From Rhodoferax sp. (GTDB lineage Bacteria > Pseudomonadota > Gammaproteobacteria > Burkholderiales > Burkholderiaceae_C), in NCBI GenBank assembly GCA_020048255.1, contig JAIFMR010000203.1, positions 1 through 41,870 on the forward strand: 41,870 nt of DNA. Direction: 5' to 3'. Positions 7,823 to 14,317 of the stretch are shown one piece after another; within the stretch, counting starts at the first letter, position 1, and every line of letters begins with the position of its first letter. The notes below the pieces were generated by a model. That model did no database searches. It was not told the DNA's origin and saw only the letters and a list, made by a program, of their open reading frames with translations. Made by a program: the position numbers and the translations under genes.

Positions 7823-9118
7823 CTATTCATCGATCTCGGCATCGGGATCTGTGGCCTCCAGCTCGTAGCTCGATGCCAGCATGGCCAAGCGGCCCACCAC
7901 ACCATACATATAAAAGCGGTTGGGCACACTGGCGCCAGGCTTGACGCCAGGCTGGGGCAGCTGCGTGCTGTGCTCAAAGGCCAAAGGCACATAACCCGAA
8001 CCGGGTGCGTTCAGGGCTTCATCCACGCCACGCGCTGCGTGCACTCGATAAAAACCACCCACCACGTACCGATCCATCGTGTAGATCACTGGTTCAGCCA
8101 CGGCGTCATTGACCCGCTCTTGTGTCAATACGCCTTCTTGCACCATGAAATCATGGGCTTGCAAGGGTTTGGCACGGCCATCCGCCAAGGTCCTGATGCG
8201 ATCACACAGGGCCAGCATGTCGTTGGCATCACGCACCGTGACAATCCCCAACTCATGGGTGCCGTGATCCGCTTTGACGACCACAAACGGCTTTTCCTTG
8301 ATGCCGTATTCCTTGTATTTGCGCCGGACCCGGGCCAGCACCACGTCGACCTGGCTGCGCAGGCACTCCAGACCCTTGTCCTGTGCCAAATCAACTTGCT
8401 CACATTTATCAAACAAGGGGTTGATCAACCAGGGGTCAACCCCCATGAGTTTGCCCAATCGCTTGGCGACTTCCTCATAGGCCTTGAAGTGGGTGCTTTT
8501 GCGCCGCGTTGGCCAGCCGGCGTGCAGGGGAGGCAACAGATACTGTTCAAAAATCTCTTCCAAAATACCCGGAACACCCGCACTCAGGTCGTTGTTGAGC
8601 AAAATGGTGCAGGGGTCAAAGTCTTTGAGGCCCAGGCGGCGCTTGCCACGAATGACCGGCTCCAATGTCATGGTTTCGCCGCTTCGTAATTCAACCGTAG
8701 TGGTCTTCTTAACCGCCGGATCAATCGAACCCAGGCGAACATTCAAACCTGCCATGTTGAAAATCCGCTGCAGTTGCAACAGGTTTTCCATATAAAAAGG
8801 GCTGTGCTTGCCGTTTTCAGGAATCACCAACAGGTTGCGCGCTTCAGGACAGATTTTTTCAATGGCCGCCATGGCGGCTTGCACGGCCAGTGGCAGCATC
8901 TCGGGCGTCAGGTTGTTCCAGCCGCCAGGAAACAGATTGGTGTCGACGGGGGACAGCTTGAAGCCGGCATTGCGGATATCGACCGAGCTGTAAAACGGCG
9001 GGGTGTGCTCCATCCACTCCAGGCGAAACCAGCGCTCGATGGCAGGCATGGAATCCAGCACACGCTGCTCGAGTTCATTGATCGGGCCGGTTAAAGCGGT
9101 AATGAGGTGCGGAACCAT
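7823..9118 (-). CDS. gshA: Glutamate-cysteine ligase (proteobacterial short type)
   Basis: Makes gamma-glutamylcysteine from glutamate and cysteine with ATP, the first and usually controlling step of glutathione synthesis. The 431-residue protein belongs to the glutamate-cysteine ligase type found in many betaproteobacteria and acidithiobacilli (TIGR02049), distinct from E. coli GshA. Visible blocks: PPFYSSVDIRNAGFKLSPVD, TNLFPGGWNNL, LLVIPENGKHSPFY, ILLNNDLSAGVP, FVVVKADHGTHELGI and NRFYMYGVVGRLAMLASSYE. AAGG lies about 8 bases before the ATG. An A/T-rich stretch upstream may hold a promoter but the hexamers are poorly spaced. Downstream are kup and gshB on the same strand. Confidence 0.94.
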   Translation of the reverse strand: MVPHLITALTGPINELEQRVLDSMPAIERWFRLEWMEHTPPFYSSVDIRNAGFKLSPVDTNLFPGGWNNLTPEMLPLAVQAAMAAIEKICPEARNLLVIPENGKHSPFYMENLLQLQRIFNMAGLNVRLGSIDPAVKKTTTVELRSGETMTLEPVIRGKRRLGLKDFDPCTILLNNDLSAGVPGILEEIFEQYLLPPLHAGWPTRRKSTHFKAYEEVAKRLGKLMGVDPWLINPLFDKCEQVDLAQDKGLECLRSQVDVVLARVRRKYKEYGIKEKPFVVVKADHGTHELGIVTVRDANDMLALCDRIRTLADGRAKPLQAHDFMVQEGVLTQERVNDAVAEPVIYTMDRYVVGGFYRVHAARGVDEALNAPGSGYVPLAFEHSTQLPQPGVKPGASVPNRFYMYGVVGRLAMLASSYELEATDPDAEIDE

Positions 9119-9178
9119 GTGAAACCTTGAAAAGTGAACATATCAATTTTAGAACCCGACGCTGCTTGGCGCGTTCAA

Positions 9179-10513
9179 TCAGCCACGTACTTCGCCCTGG
9201 CCCAGCACCACGTACTTGAGCGAGGTCAGGCCTTCAATGCCCACCGGACCGCGGGCGTGAAACTTGTCCGTGCTGATGCCAATCTCGGCGCCCAGCCCAT
9301 ATTCAAAACCATCAGCAAAGCGGGTGCTGGTGTTGACCATGACGCTGGCCGAGTCGACTTCACGCAGGAACTGCTGCGCATGCAGGTGGTCTCGGGTGAG
9401 GATGGCGTCAGTGTGATGGCTGCTGTACTGATTGATATGGGCAATAGCGGCTTCCACACCTTCCACCACCTTGATGCTGATGATAGGTGCCAGGTACTCT
9501 TCAAACCAATCGGACTCGGTCGCAGCCACCCATACCGGCGCCGCAGATGCTACTGATTCAGTAGCATATTGCGCTTTCTGGACGGGGGCGAGAGGCCAAT
9601 TTTCTTTAAGAATCTGAAGCGCTTGCGGGTCGCAGCGCATCTCCACACCCTTGGCGGCATAGACTGCACCGATCAGCGGCAAAAACTCTGCCGCGACGCC
9701 GCGCGCTACCAACAGGCTCTCGGTGGCATTGCACGGGCTGTACTTATTGGTTTTGGCGTTGTCCGCCACCTTGACAGCCATCGCAATGTCACACGGATCG
9801 TCCACATAGGTGTGGCAATTTCCGTCCAGGTGCTTGATGACAGGCACCTTGGCATCGCGACTGATGCGCTCAATCAGCCCCTTACCACCGCGTGGGATGA
9901 TCACATCGACATACTGTGGCATGGCAATCAGCTGCCCAACCACCTCCCGGTCGGTGGTTTGCACCAGTTGCACCGCGTTTTCAGGCAAGCCACTGTCTGC
10001 CAAAGCCTGCTGCACCAGCCTGGCCAGCGCCTTGTTGGAGTCAATGGCCTCCGAGCCGCCCCGCAAAATGCAGGCATTGCCGCTTTTGATGGACAGGCTG
10101 GCAGCCTCAATGGTGACGTTGGGCCGACTTTCAAAAATCATGCCAAACACACCAATCGGCACCCGCATTTGCCCGACCCGGATGCCGCTGGGTTGCTCGC
10201 GCATGCCGGTGATTTCGCCAATCACATCGGCCATGGCTGCCAACTGCTCGCAACCCTGAGCGCAGGTTTCAATCACTTTAGGCGTTAATTTCAAACGGTC
10301 GACCATGGGCGCCGACAAGCCTGCAGCCGTGGCACGGCTCAAGTCCTCGGCATTGGCCGTTTGCAGCGTGTCCACATTGGCTCGAAGCAAGTCCGCCAGG
10401 CGCCTCAGAGCTCTGTTTTTAATAGCTGCTGGCGCTTTCGCCATCAGGGCTGAGGCCTGTTTTGCTTGCAAACCCAGAGTTTGGGTAACGGCGGCAATGT
10501 CGATGGCGTTCAT
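9179..10513 (-). CDS. proA: Gamma-glutamyl phosphate reductase (glutamate-5-semialdehyde dehydrogenase), carrying a repeat insertion
   Basis: Reduces gamma-glutamyl phosphate to glutamate-5-semialdehyde with NADPH in proline synthesis. Family blocks: RVPIGVFGMIFESRPNVT, GNACILRGGSEAI, QYVDVIIPRGGKGLIE, HLDGNCHTYVD, the active-site Cys at about 261 (KYSPCNATES), and HTDAILTRDHLHAQQF. It is 444 residues against 417 in E. coli. Most of the excess lies around residues 301-325 (ENWPLAPVQKAQYATES), exactly where the DNA contains a palindromic repeat, so the insert is read through in frame. A second repeat-like stretch covers residues 15-34, but there the protein still resembles the family. proA follows the broken holA by 33 bases on the same strand. 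Confidence 0.95.
   Translation of the reverse strand: MNAIDIAAVTQTLGLQAKQASALMAKAPAAIKNRALRRLADLLRANVDTLQTANAEDLSRATAAGLSAPMVDRLKLTPKVIETCAQGCEQLAAMADVIGEITGMREQPSGIRVGQMRVPIGVFGMIFESRPNVTIEAASLSIKSGNACILRGGSEAIDSNKALARLVQQALADSGLPENAVQLVQTTDREVVGQLIAMPQYVDVIIPRGGKGLIERISRDAKVPVIKHLDGNCHTYVDDPCDIAMAVKVADNAKTNKYSPCNATESLLVARGVAAEFLPLIGAVYAAKGVEMRCDPQALQILKENWPLAPVQKAQYATESVASAAPVWVAATESDWFEEYLAPIISIKVVEGVEAAIAHINQYSSHHTDAILTRDHLHAQQFLREVDSASVMVNTSTRFADGFEYGLGAEIGISTDKFHARGPVGIEGLTSLKYVVLGQGEVRG
9541..9613. repeat. Palindromic interspersed repeat inside proA (copy A)
   Basis: Begins with a perfect 21-base palindrome with a one-base centre at 9547-9567 (ATGCTACTGA-T-TCAGTAGCAT). It continues TTGCGCTTTCTGG and GAGAGGCCAATTTTC. 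The pattern TAGC, GCGCTTT, GAGGCC, TTTT is shared with the stretches at 10411-10472 and 14826-14892 and, from memory, with a short palindromic repeat common between Comamonadaceae genes. In proA it adds about 18-25 residues at a point where E. coli ProA has none. The memory of the consensus has not been checked. Confidence 0.7.
10411..10472. repeat. Repeat-like stretch in the 5' part of proA (copy B, uncertain)
   Basis: Plus-strand reading TTTTTAATAGCTGCTGGCGC, then TTTCGCCATCAGGGCT and GAGGCCTGTTTT, gives the same order of blocks as copy A (TAGC, GCGCTTTC, GGGC, GAGGCC, TTTT), and the AAAGCGC block is read in the same frame. The encoded residues (ASALMAKAPAAIKN) also fit the normal ProA N-terminus, so the likeness may be partly chance. 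Confidence 0.35.
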
Positions 10514-10546
10514 GTCTTGTCAATTCATTCAATGTCTGGGTGACTG

Positions 10547-11589
10547 CTAGGGCGAAACGCGGTGGCGTGAGGGAACCATTTTTGCAGATGCACTGGGCGC
10601 GGCACACGCATGACACAGCCCCAGCGCCAACCGGTGCAAAGCTTGCCACGCATCTGCGGGCCATTCGGGTATTTTCAAGCCCTTGACGATGCCATCCACT
10701 TGGTGCGCACTGTGCAGCAAGTTCACCAGCGTGGCCTCCGTCAAGCGCGGCAAGATGCGTTCAAACAAGCGCTCTTTCACGCCCCAGACACGCTGATCAC
10801 GCAGGGCCATGGGCAATGGCTTGCCTTGGCGCATGGCATCCTTGACCCGCTTGAGGGCACGAATATCCTCGCTTAACGTGTAGTGCACCAACACTTCTGC
10901 CTCGCCCTCCGCCTGCAAGCCATCGAGCATGCGCTGCACCCGCATCGCCTGGCCGGCCAATACCGCCTCACTGAGCTTGAACACGTCATAACGCGCCACA
11001 TTGAGCACCGCGCTTTCGATCTGCTCAAAACTGAGCTCACCCGCCGGGTGCAACAAAGACAATTTCTGGATTTCCTGGTGTGCCGCCAGCAAGTTGCCCT
11101 CCACCCGGTCAGCGAAAAACTGCAAGGTGCGCTGCCCCTCTTCACCGGCACTCACCCGTTGGCCCTGAGCTGCCAGGCGCTGAGCAATCCATTGCGGCAA
11201 GGCCGCGCGCTCGATCGTTTGGTCAACTTGTCCAGACGAGGCAGGATCACCAGCGTCAAGGTTGCATCATTGCCCTGTGCTTGGCTCGCCATCTGCTGCA
11301 AGGCCGCGCTGCCCTCTTTGCCTGGTTTGCCACTGGGAATGCGCAGTTCGACCATTTGCTTGTCAGCAAACAAGCTCAGGGAACCACACGCAGCCAGCAC
11401 CTCGCTCCAGTCAAAATGGGCACCCGAGACAGTGTGCGAGGTCCGTTCGCTGAATCCCTGTGCGCGTGCCACCGCCCGAATGGCATCCAGGGCCTCTTGA
11501 ATCAACAGCGGCTCGTCTCCATGCAGGGTGTACAGGCTTTTCAAGCCCTTGTTCAGATGAGCCGATAACTGGGCAGGGTTGACTTGCAT
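10547..11589 (-). pseudogene. holA: DNA polymerase III subunit delta, interrupted by a small deletion and frameshift
   Basis: The clamp-loader delta subunit opens the sliding clamp. The N-terminal piece runs from the ATG at 11589 (MQVNPAQLSAHLNKGLKSLY, LHGDEPLLIQEALDAIR, GSLSLFADKQMVELRIP, VILPRLDKLTK) and ends out of frame at 11152. The C-terminal piece begins in another frame near 11225 (IERAALPQWIAQRLAAQGQ, GNLLAAHQEIQKLSLL, NVARYDVFKLSEAVLAGQ) and ends at 10547. In E. coli about 20 residues (the AAWFTALANRSVQVT region) lie between the matching blocks; here the blocks almost touch, so roughly 55-67 bases are missing and the frame changes. All else looks intact and the 3' half keeps family sequence, so this is a recent lesion or an assembly error in a gene essential in E. 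coli. Neighbours: proA downstream, pckG divergent upstream. Confidence 0.88.
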
Positions 11590-11868
11590 AACGCTCGAGT
11601 GTAGTGATCTTGTACCCACCGAAGTAGGACCAACCAAGGGGACAACCACCCCGTCTCGCCCAGATTTTTTGAGTTAAGTCGAACTTTTTTAGTCAAAAAT
11701 TGATGTTCCTTTGATGTAACCGTCAGCTTATCAGTGGACTCGGTTCTTAAAATTCCGCCATGGGCTGTTGATCTGCGGGTGTAAGCGGCAGTCAACCCAG
11801 CTCTTCAAGGTTGCCGCTGATTCATCATCAGCCAAAATTTTTAATTTCAACTTAAGGACCTACCTGCC
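11590..11868. other. Divergent intergenic region between holA and pckG
   Basis: 279 bases between divergent genes, so it should hold both promoters. It is A/T-rich around 11660-11760 (TTTTTTGAGTTAAG, AAAAATTGATG, TTCTTAAAATTCC), which suits a promoter region, but no hexamer pair with 16-18 base spacing convinces me. AAGGA about 10 bases before the pckG ATG is the ribosome binding site. No RNA gene or strong hairpin is seen. Confidence 0.45.
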
Positions 11869-13719
11869 ATGTCAAGCCCCAACTCCAATGCCCCAAGTTA
11901 TGTCAAAAACGCCAAGCTGATCGCCTGGGTGGCCAACATGGCAGCACTGACCAAGCCCGATTCCATTTACTGGTGTGATGGCTCTGACGAAGAATACGCG
12001 CGCTTGTGCCAGCTACTGGTTGATGCCGGCACCTTCAAAAAGCTCAACGAAGCAAAGCGCCCCAACAGTTTCCTGGCCTGCTCTGACCCTAGCGACGTGG
12101 CGCGCGTTGAAGATCGCACCTTTATTTGCTCCGAGAAGAAGGAAAACGCCGGCCCCACCAACAACTGGATGGCCCCTGCAGAAATGCGCGCCACCCTGAA
12201 TCCGCTGTTTGACGGGTGCATGAAAGGCCGCACCATGTATGTGGTGCCGTTTTCCATGGGACCGCTGGGCTCGCACATTGCCCACATTGGCATTGAGCTG
12301 ACCGACAGCGCCTACGTGGCCGTCAACCAGAAAATCATGACCCGCATGGGCAAGAAGGTGTACGACGTGCTGGGCACCGACGGCGAGTTCGTCCCCTGCA
12401 TGCATACTGTGGGCGCCCCCTTGGAAGCGGGCCAGGCTGACGTCAAGTGGCCTTGCAACAAAAACAAATACATCGTTCACTTCCCGGAAGCCCGTGAAAT
12501 CTGGAGCTTTGGCTCCGGTTACGGCGGCAACGCCTTGCTGGGCAAGAAGTGTTTTGCACTGCGGATTGCCTCCAACATGGCTCGTGACGAAGGTTGGCTG
12601 GCGGAGCACATGATGATTTTGGGCGTGACCAATCCACAAGGCAAAAAATACCATGTGGCAGCGGCCTTCCCCAGCGCCTGTGGCAAGACCAACTTCGCCA
12701 TGCTGGTGCCACCGGCTGGCTTTGACGGCTGGAAAGTGACCACCGTCGGTGACGACATTGCCTGGATCAAACCAGCTGCCGATGGCAAGATGTACGCCAT
12801 CAACCCCGAAGCCGGTTATTTTGGCGTAGCCCCCGGCACCAACTTTCACACCAACCCGAACTGCATGGCCAGCCTGCACAAGGACGTGATCTATACCAAT
12901 GTTGGCCTGACCGACGATGGTGATGTCTGGTGGGAAGGCATGGAGCAAGACGGTGGTGGTATTCCGGCACACCTGATTGACTGGCAGGGCAACGACTGGA
13001 CACCCGAGATTGCCAAGGCCACTGGTGCCAAGGCAGCACACCCCAATTCACGCTTTACCGTGGCAGCCACCAACAACCCGGCGCTTGACCCCGAGTGGGA
13101 CAACCCGGCTGGCGTGCCGATTGACGCATTCATGTTTGGCGGGCGCCGCTCCACCACCGTGCCGTTGGTGACAGAGGCCCGCTCGTGGATGGAAGGGGTC
13201 TATATGGCCGCCACCATGGGCTCAGAGACCACCGCTGCGGCTGTCGGCCAAATGGGCGTGGTGCGCCGGGATCCGTTTGCCATGCTGCCCTTCTGCGGTT
13301 ACAACATGAGCGACTATTTCCAGCATTGGCTGGATATGGAGAAAAAGCTCGAAGCCGCTGGCCACACCCTGCCCAATATCTACTGTGTCAACTGGTTCCG
13401 CAAGGATGCCAACGGCAAGTTCGTCTGGCCCGGTTATGGCGAAAACATGCGCGTGCTGAAGTGGATCATTGACCGCGTTGAAGGTAAGGCAGCCGGCCAC
13501 AGCAACCTGTTTGGCATCAGCCCCAACTACGACGAGTTGACCTGGACTGGCCTGGACTTCAGCCGGGATCAATTCAACATCGTGACCAGCATTGACAAAG
13601 CCGCCTGGACCGAAGAACTCAAGTTGCACACCGACTTGTTCCAGCAATTGGCGCACCATCTGCCAGCACAGCTGCAAGCCACCAAGGCCAGCCTCGAAGC
13701 ACAGTTGGCATCCGCCTGA
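11869..13719 (+). CDS. pckG: Phosphoenolpyruvate carboxykinase (GTP)
   Basis: Converts oxaloacetate plus GTP to phosphoenolpyruvate, CO2 and GDP, the entry step of gluconeogenesis; cytosolic, Mn/Mg-dependent. The 616 residues are typical. Motifs: PEP-site FSMGPLGSHIAHIGIEL, the GTP-class P-loop FPSACGKTNFAM with the reactive Cys271 and Lys273, the metal-binding VGDDIAWIKPAADG, and FMFGGRRSTTVPLV. These place it in the GTP class, not the ATP class. The gene reads opposite to its neighbours and sits between lptE and holA, which are adjacent in many relatives. A strong hairpin follows 20 bases after the stop. Together with malate synthase upstream in the window it suggests growth on acetate or organic acids. 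Confidence 0.97.
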   Translation: MSSPNSNAPSYVKNAKLIAWVANMAALTKPDSIYWCDGSDEEYARLCQLLVDAGTFKKLNEAKRPNSFLACSDPSDVARVEDRTFICSEKKENAGPTNNWMAPAEMRATLNPLFDGCMKGRTMYVVPFSMGPLGSHIAHIGIELTDSAYVAVNQKIMTRMGKKVYDVLGTDGEFVPCMHTVGAPLEAGQADVKWPCNKNKYIVHFPEAREIWSFGSGYGGNALLGKKCFALRIASNMARDEGWLAEHMMILGVTNPQGKKYHVAAAFPSACGKTNFAMLVPPAGFDGWKVTTVGDDIAWIKPAADGKMYAINPEAGYFGVAPGTNFHTNPNCMASLHKDVIYTNVGLTDDGDVWWEGMEQDGGGIPAHLIDWQGNDWTPEIAKATGAKAAHPNSRFTVAATNNPALDPEWDNPAGVPIDAFMFGGRRSTTVPLVTEARSWMEGVYMAATMGSETTAAAVGQMGVVRRDPFAMLPFCGYNMSDYFQHWLDMEKKLEAAGHTLPNIYCVNWFRKDANGKFVWPGYGENMRVLKWIIDRVEGKAAGHSNLFGISPNYDELTWTGLDFSRDQFNIVTSIDKAAWTEELKLHTDLFQQLAHHLPAQLQATKASLEAQLASA

Positions 13720-13739
13720 GTTTTGCGCTCAACCCAGCA

Positions 13740-13771
13740 CCAAGCCCATCCGCCGATGCGGGTGGGCTTGG
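13740..13771. terminator. Hairpin between convergent pckG and lptE
   Basis: A 14-base stem with a CGAT loop: CCAAGCCCATCCGC (13740-13753) pairs with GCGGGTGGGCTTGG (13758-13771), with one G-T wobble. It lies 20 bases after the pckG stop and 29 bases beyond the lptE stop, so it can serve both convergent genes. The T-run after it is weak (GTTCAATTCTG on the plus strand). Confidence 0.75.
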
Positions 13772-13799
13772 CGTTCAATTCTGTCGCGTGTGATGCCGC

Positions 13800-14309
13800 T
13801 TAGGAAAGCTGCTTGACGACCGCCAGGCGGCGCAGGATTTGCTGGACAATGTCAGTTTGCATGTCACGGTAAAGCAAGTCTTCCTCAACCTCTTTGGCCA
13901 GCGCAGCTGACTCGTTGTAGCTGATATCGCGTTGCTGAAGAATCCTGTCCTGGGCAATGAGTTCTTTGCCCTGAGCCGAGGTCAAGCTGAAGGTGACGCG
14001 CAAACGCAGTTGAAACTCGCGGACCTGGCCGGACGCGTTGACGCCCACCACCACTTTTTCACGCTGCTCGTCGTGTATTTGCAGCACCACGTCGGCCTGA
14101 GAAACCGGCTTGTCAGCGCCGAGCACTTGCACCACACCCCCAAACGAGCGCCGCAACTCTTGCGCCACGCCGCCGCCCGGGTGGGGCAGCACAGCCACAC
14201 TGGAAAACACAAAACTCTGGTTGCCACGCAACTTGAAACCACAGCCTGTCAAGAGACCGGCCAACAGCCCCGCCACACTCACACGACGCCGAGAAATTCG
14301 GGTTGTCAT
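13800..14309 (-). CDS. lptE: LPS-assembly lipoprotein LptE
   Basis: Outer-membrane lipoprotein that plugs the LptD barrel and helps place lipopolysaccharide in the outer leaflet. The 169-residue protein has a lipoprotein signal with basic N-terminus (RISRRR), hydrophobic core and lipobox LLTGC, giving Cys23 as the lipidated residue, followed by the typical GFKLRGNQSF. The beta-strand-rich body and the acidic helix near the C-terminus (SAALAKEVEEDLLYRDMQTD) fit the family. It lies 8 bases after leuS on the same strand, the usual pairing. In many betaproteobacteria holA follows directly; here the convergent pckG intervenes. Confidence 0.92.
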   Translation of the reverse strand: MTTRISRRRVSVAGLLAGLLTGCGFKLRGNQSFVFSSVAVLPHPGGGVAQELRRSFGGVVQVLGADKPVSQADVVLQIHDEQREKVVVGVNASGQVREFQLRLRVTFSLTSAQGKELIAQDRILQQRDISYNESAALAKEVEEDLLYRDMQTDIVQQILRRLAVVKQLS

Positions 14310-14317
14310 GGTCGCCC

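Noticed and set aside
11200..11250. Programmed ribosomal frameshift in holA
   Set aside because: There is no slippery heptamer with downstream structure at the frame change, and about 20 conserved residues are missing as well, which a frameshift alone cannot explain.
12013..13041. A 342-codon minus-strand frame opposite pckG
   Set aside because: pckG is unmistakable on the plus strand; the antisense frame has no recognisable domain or start signal.
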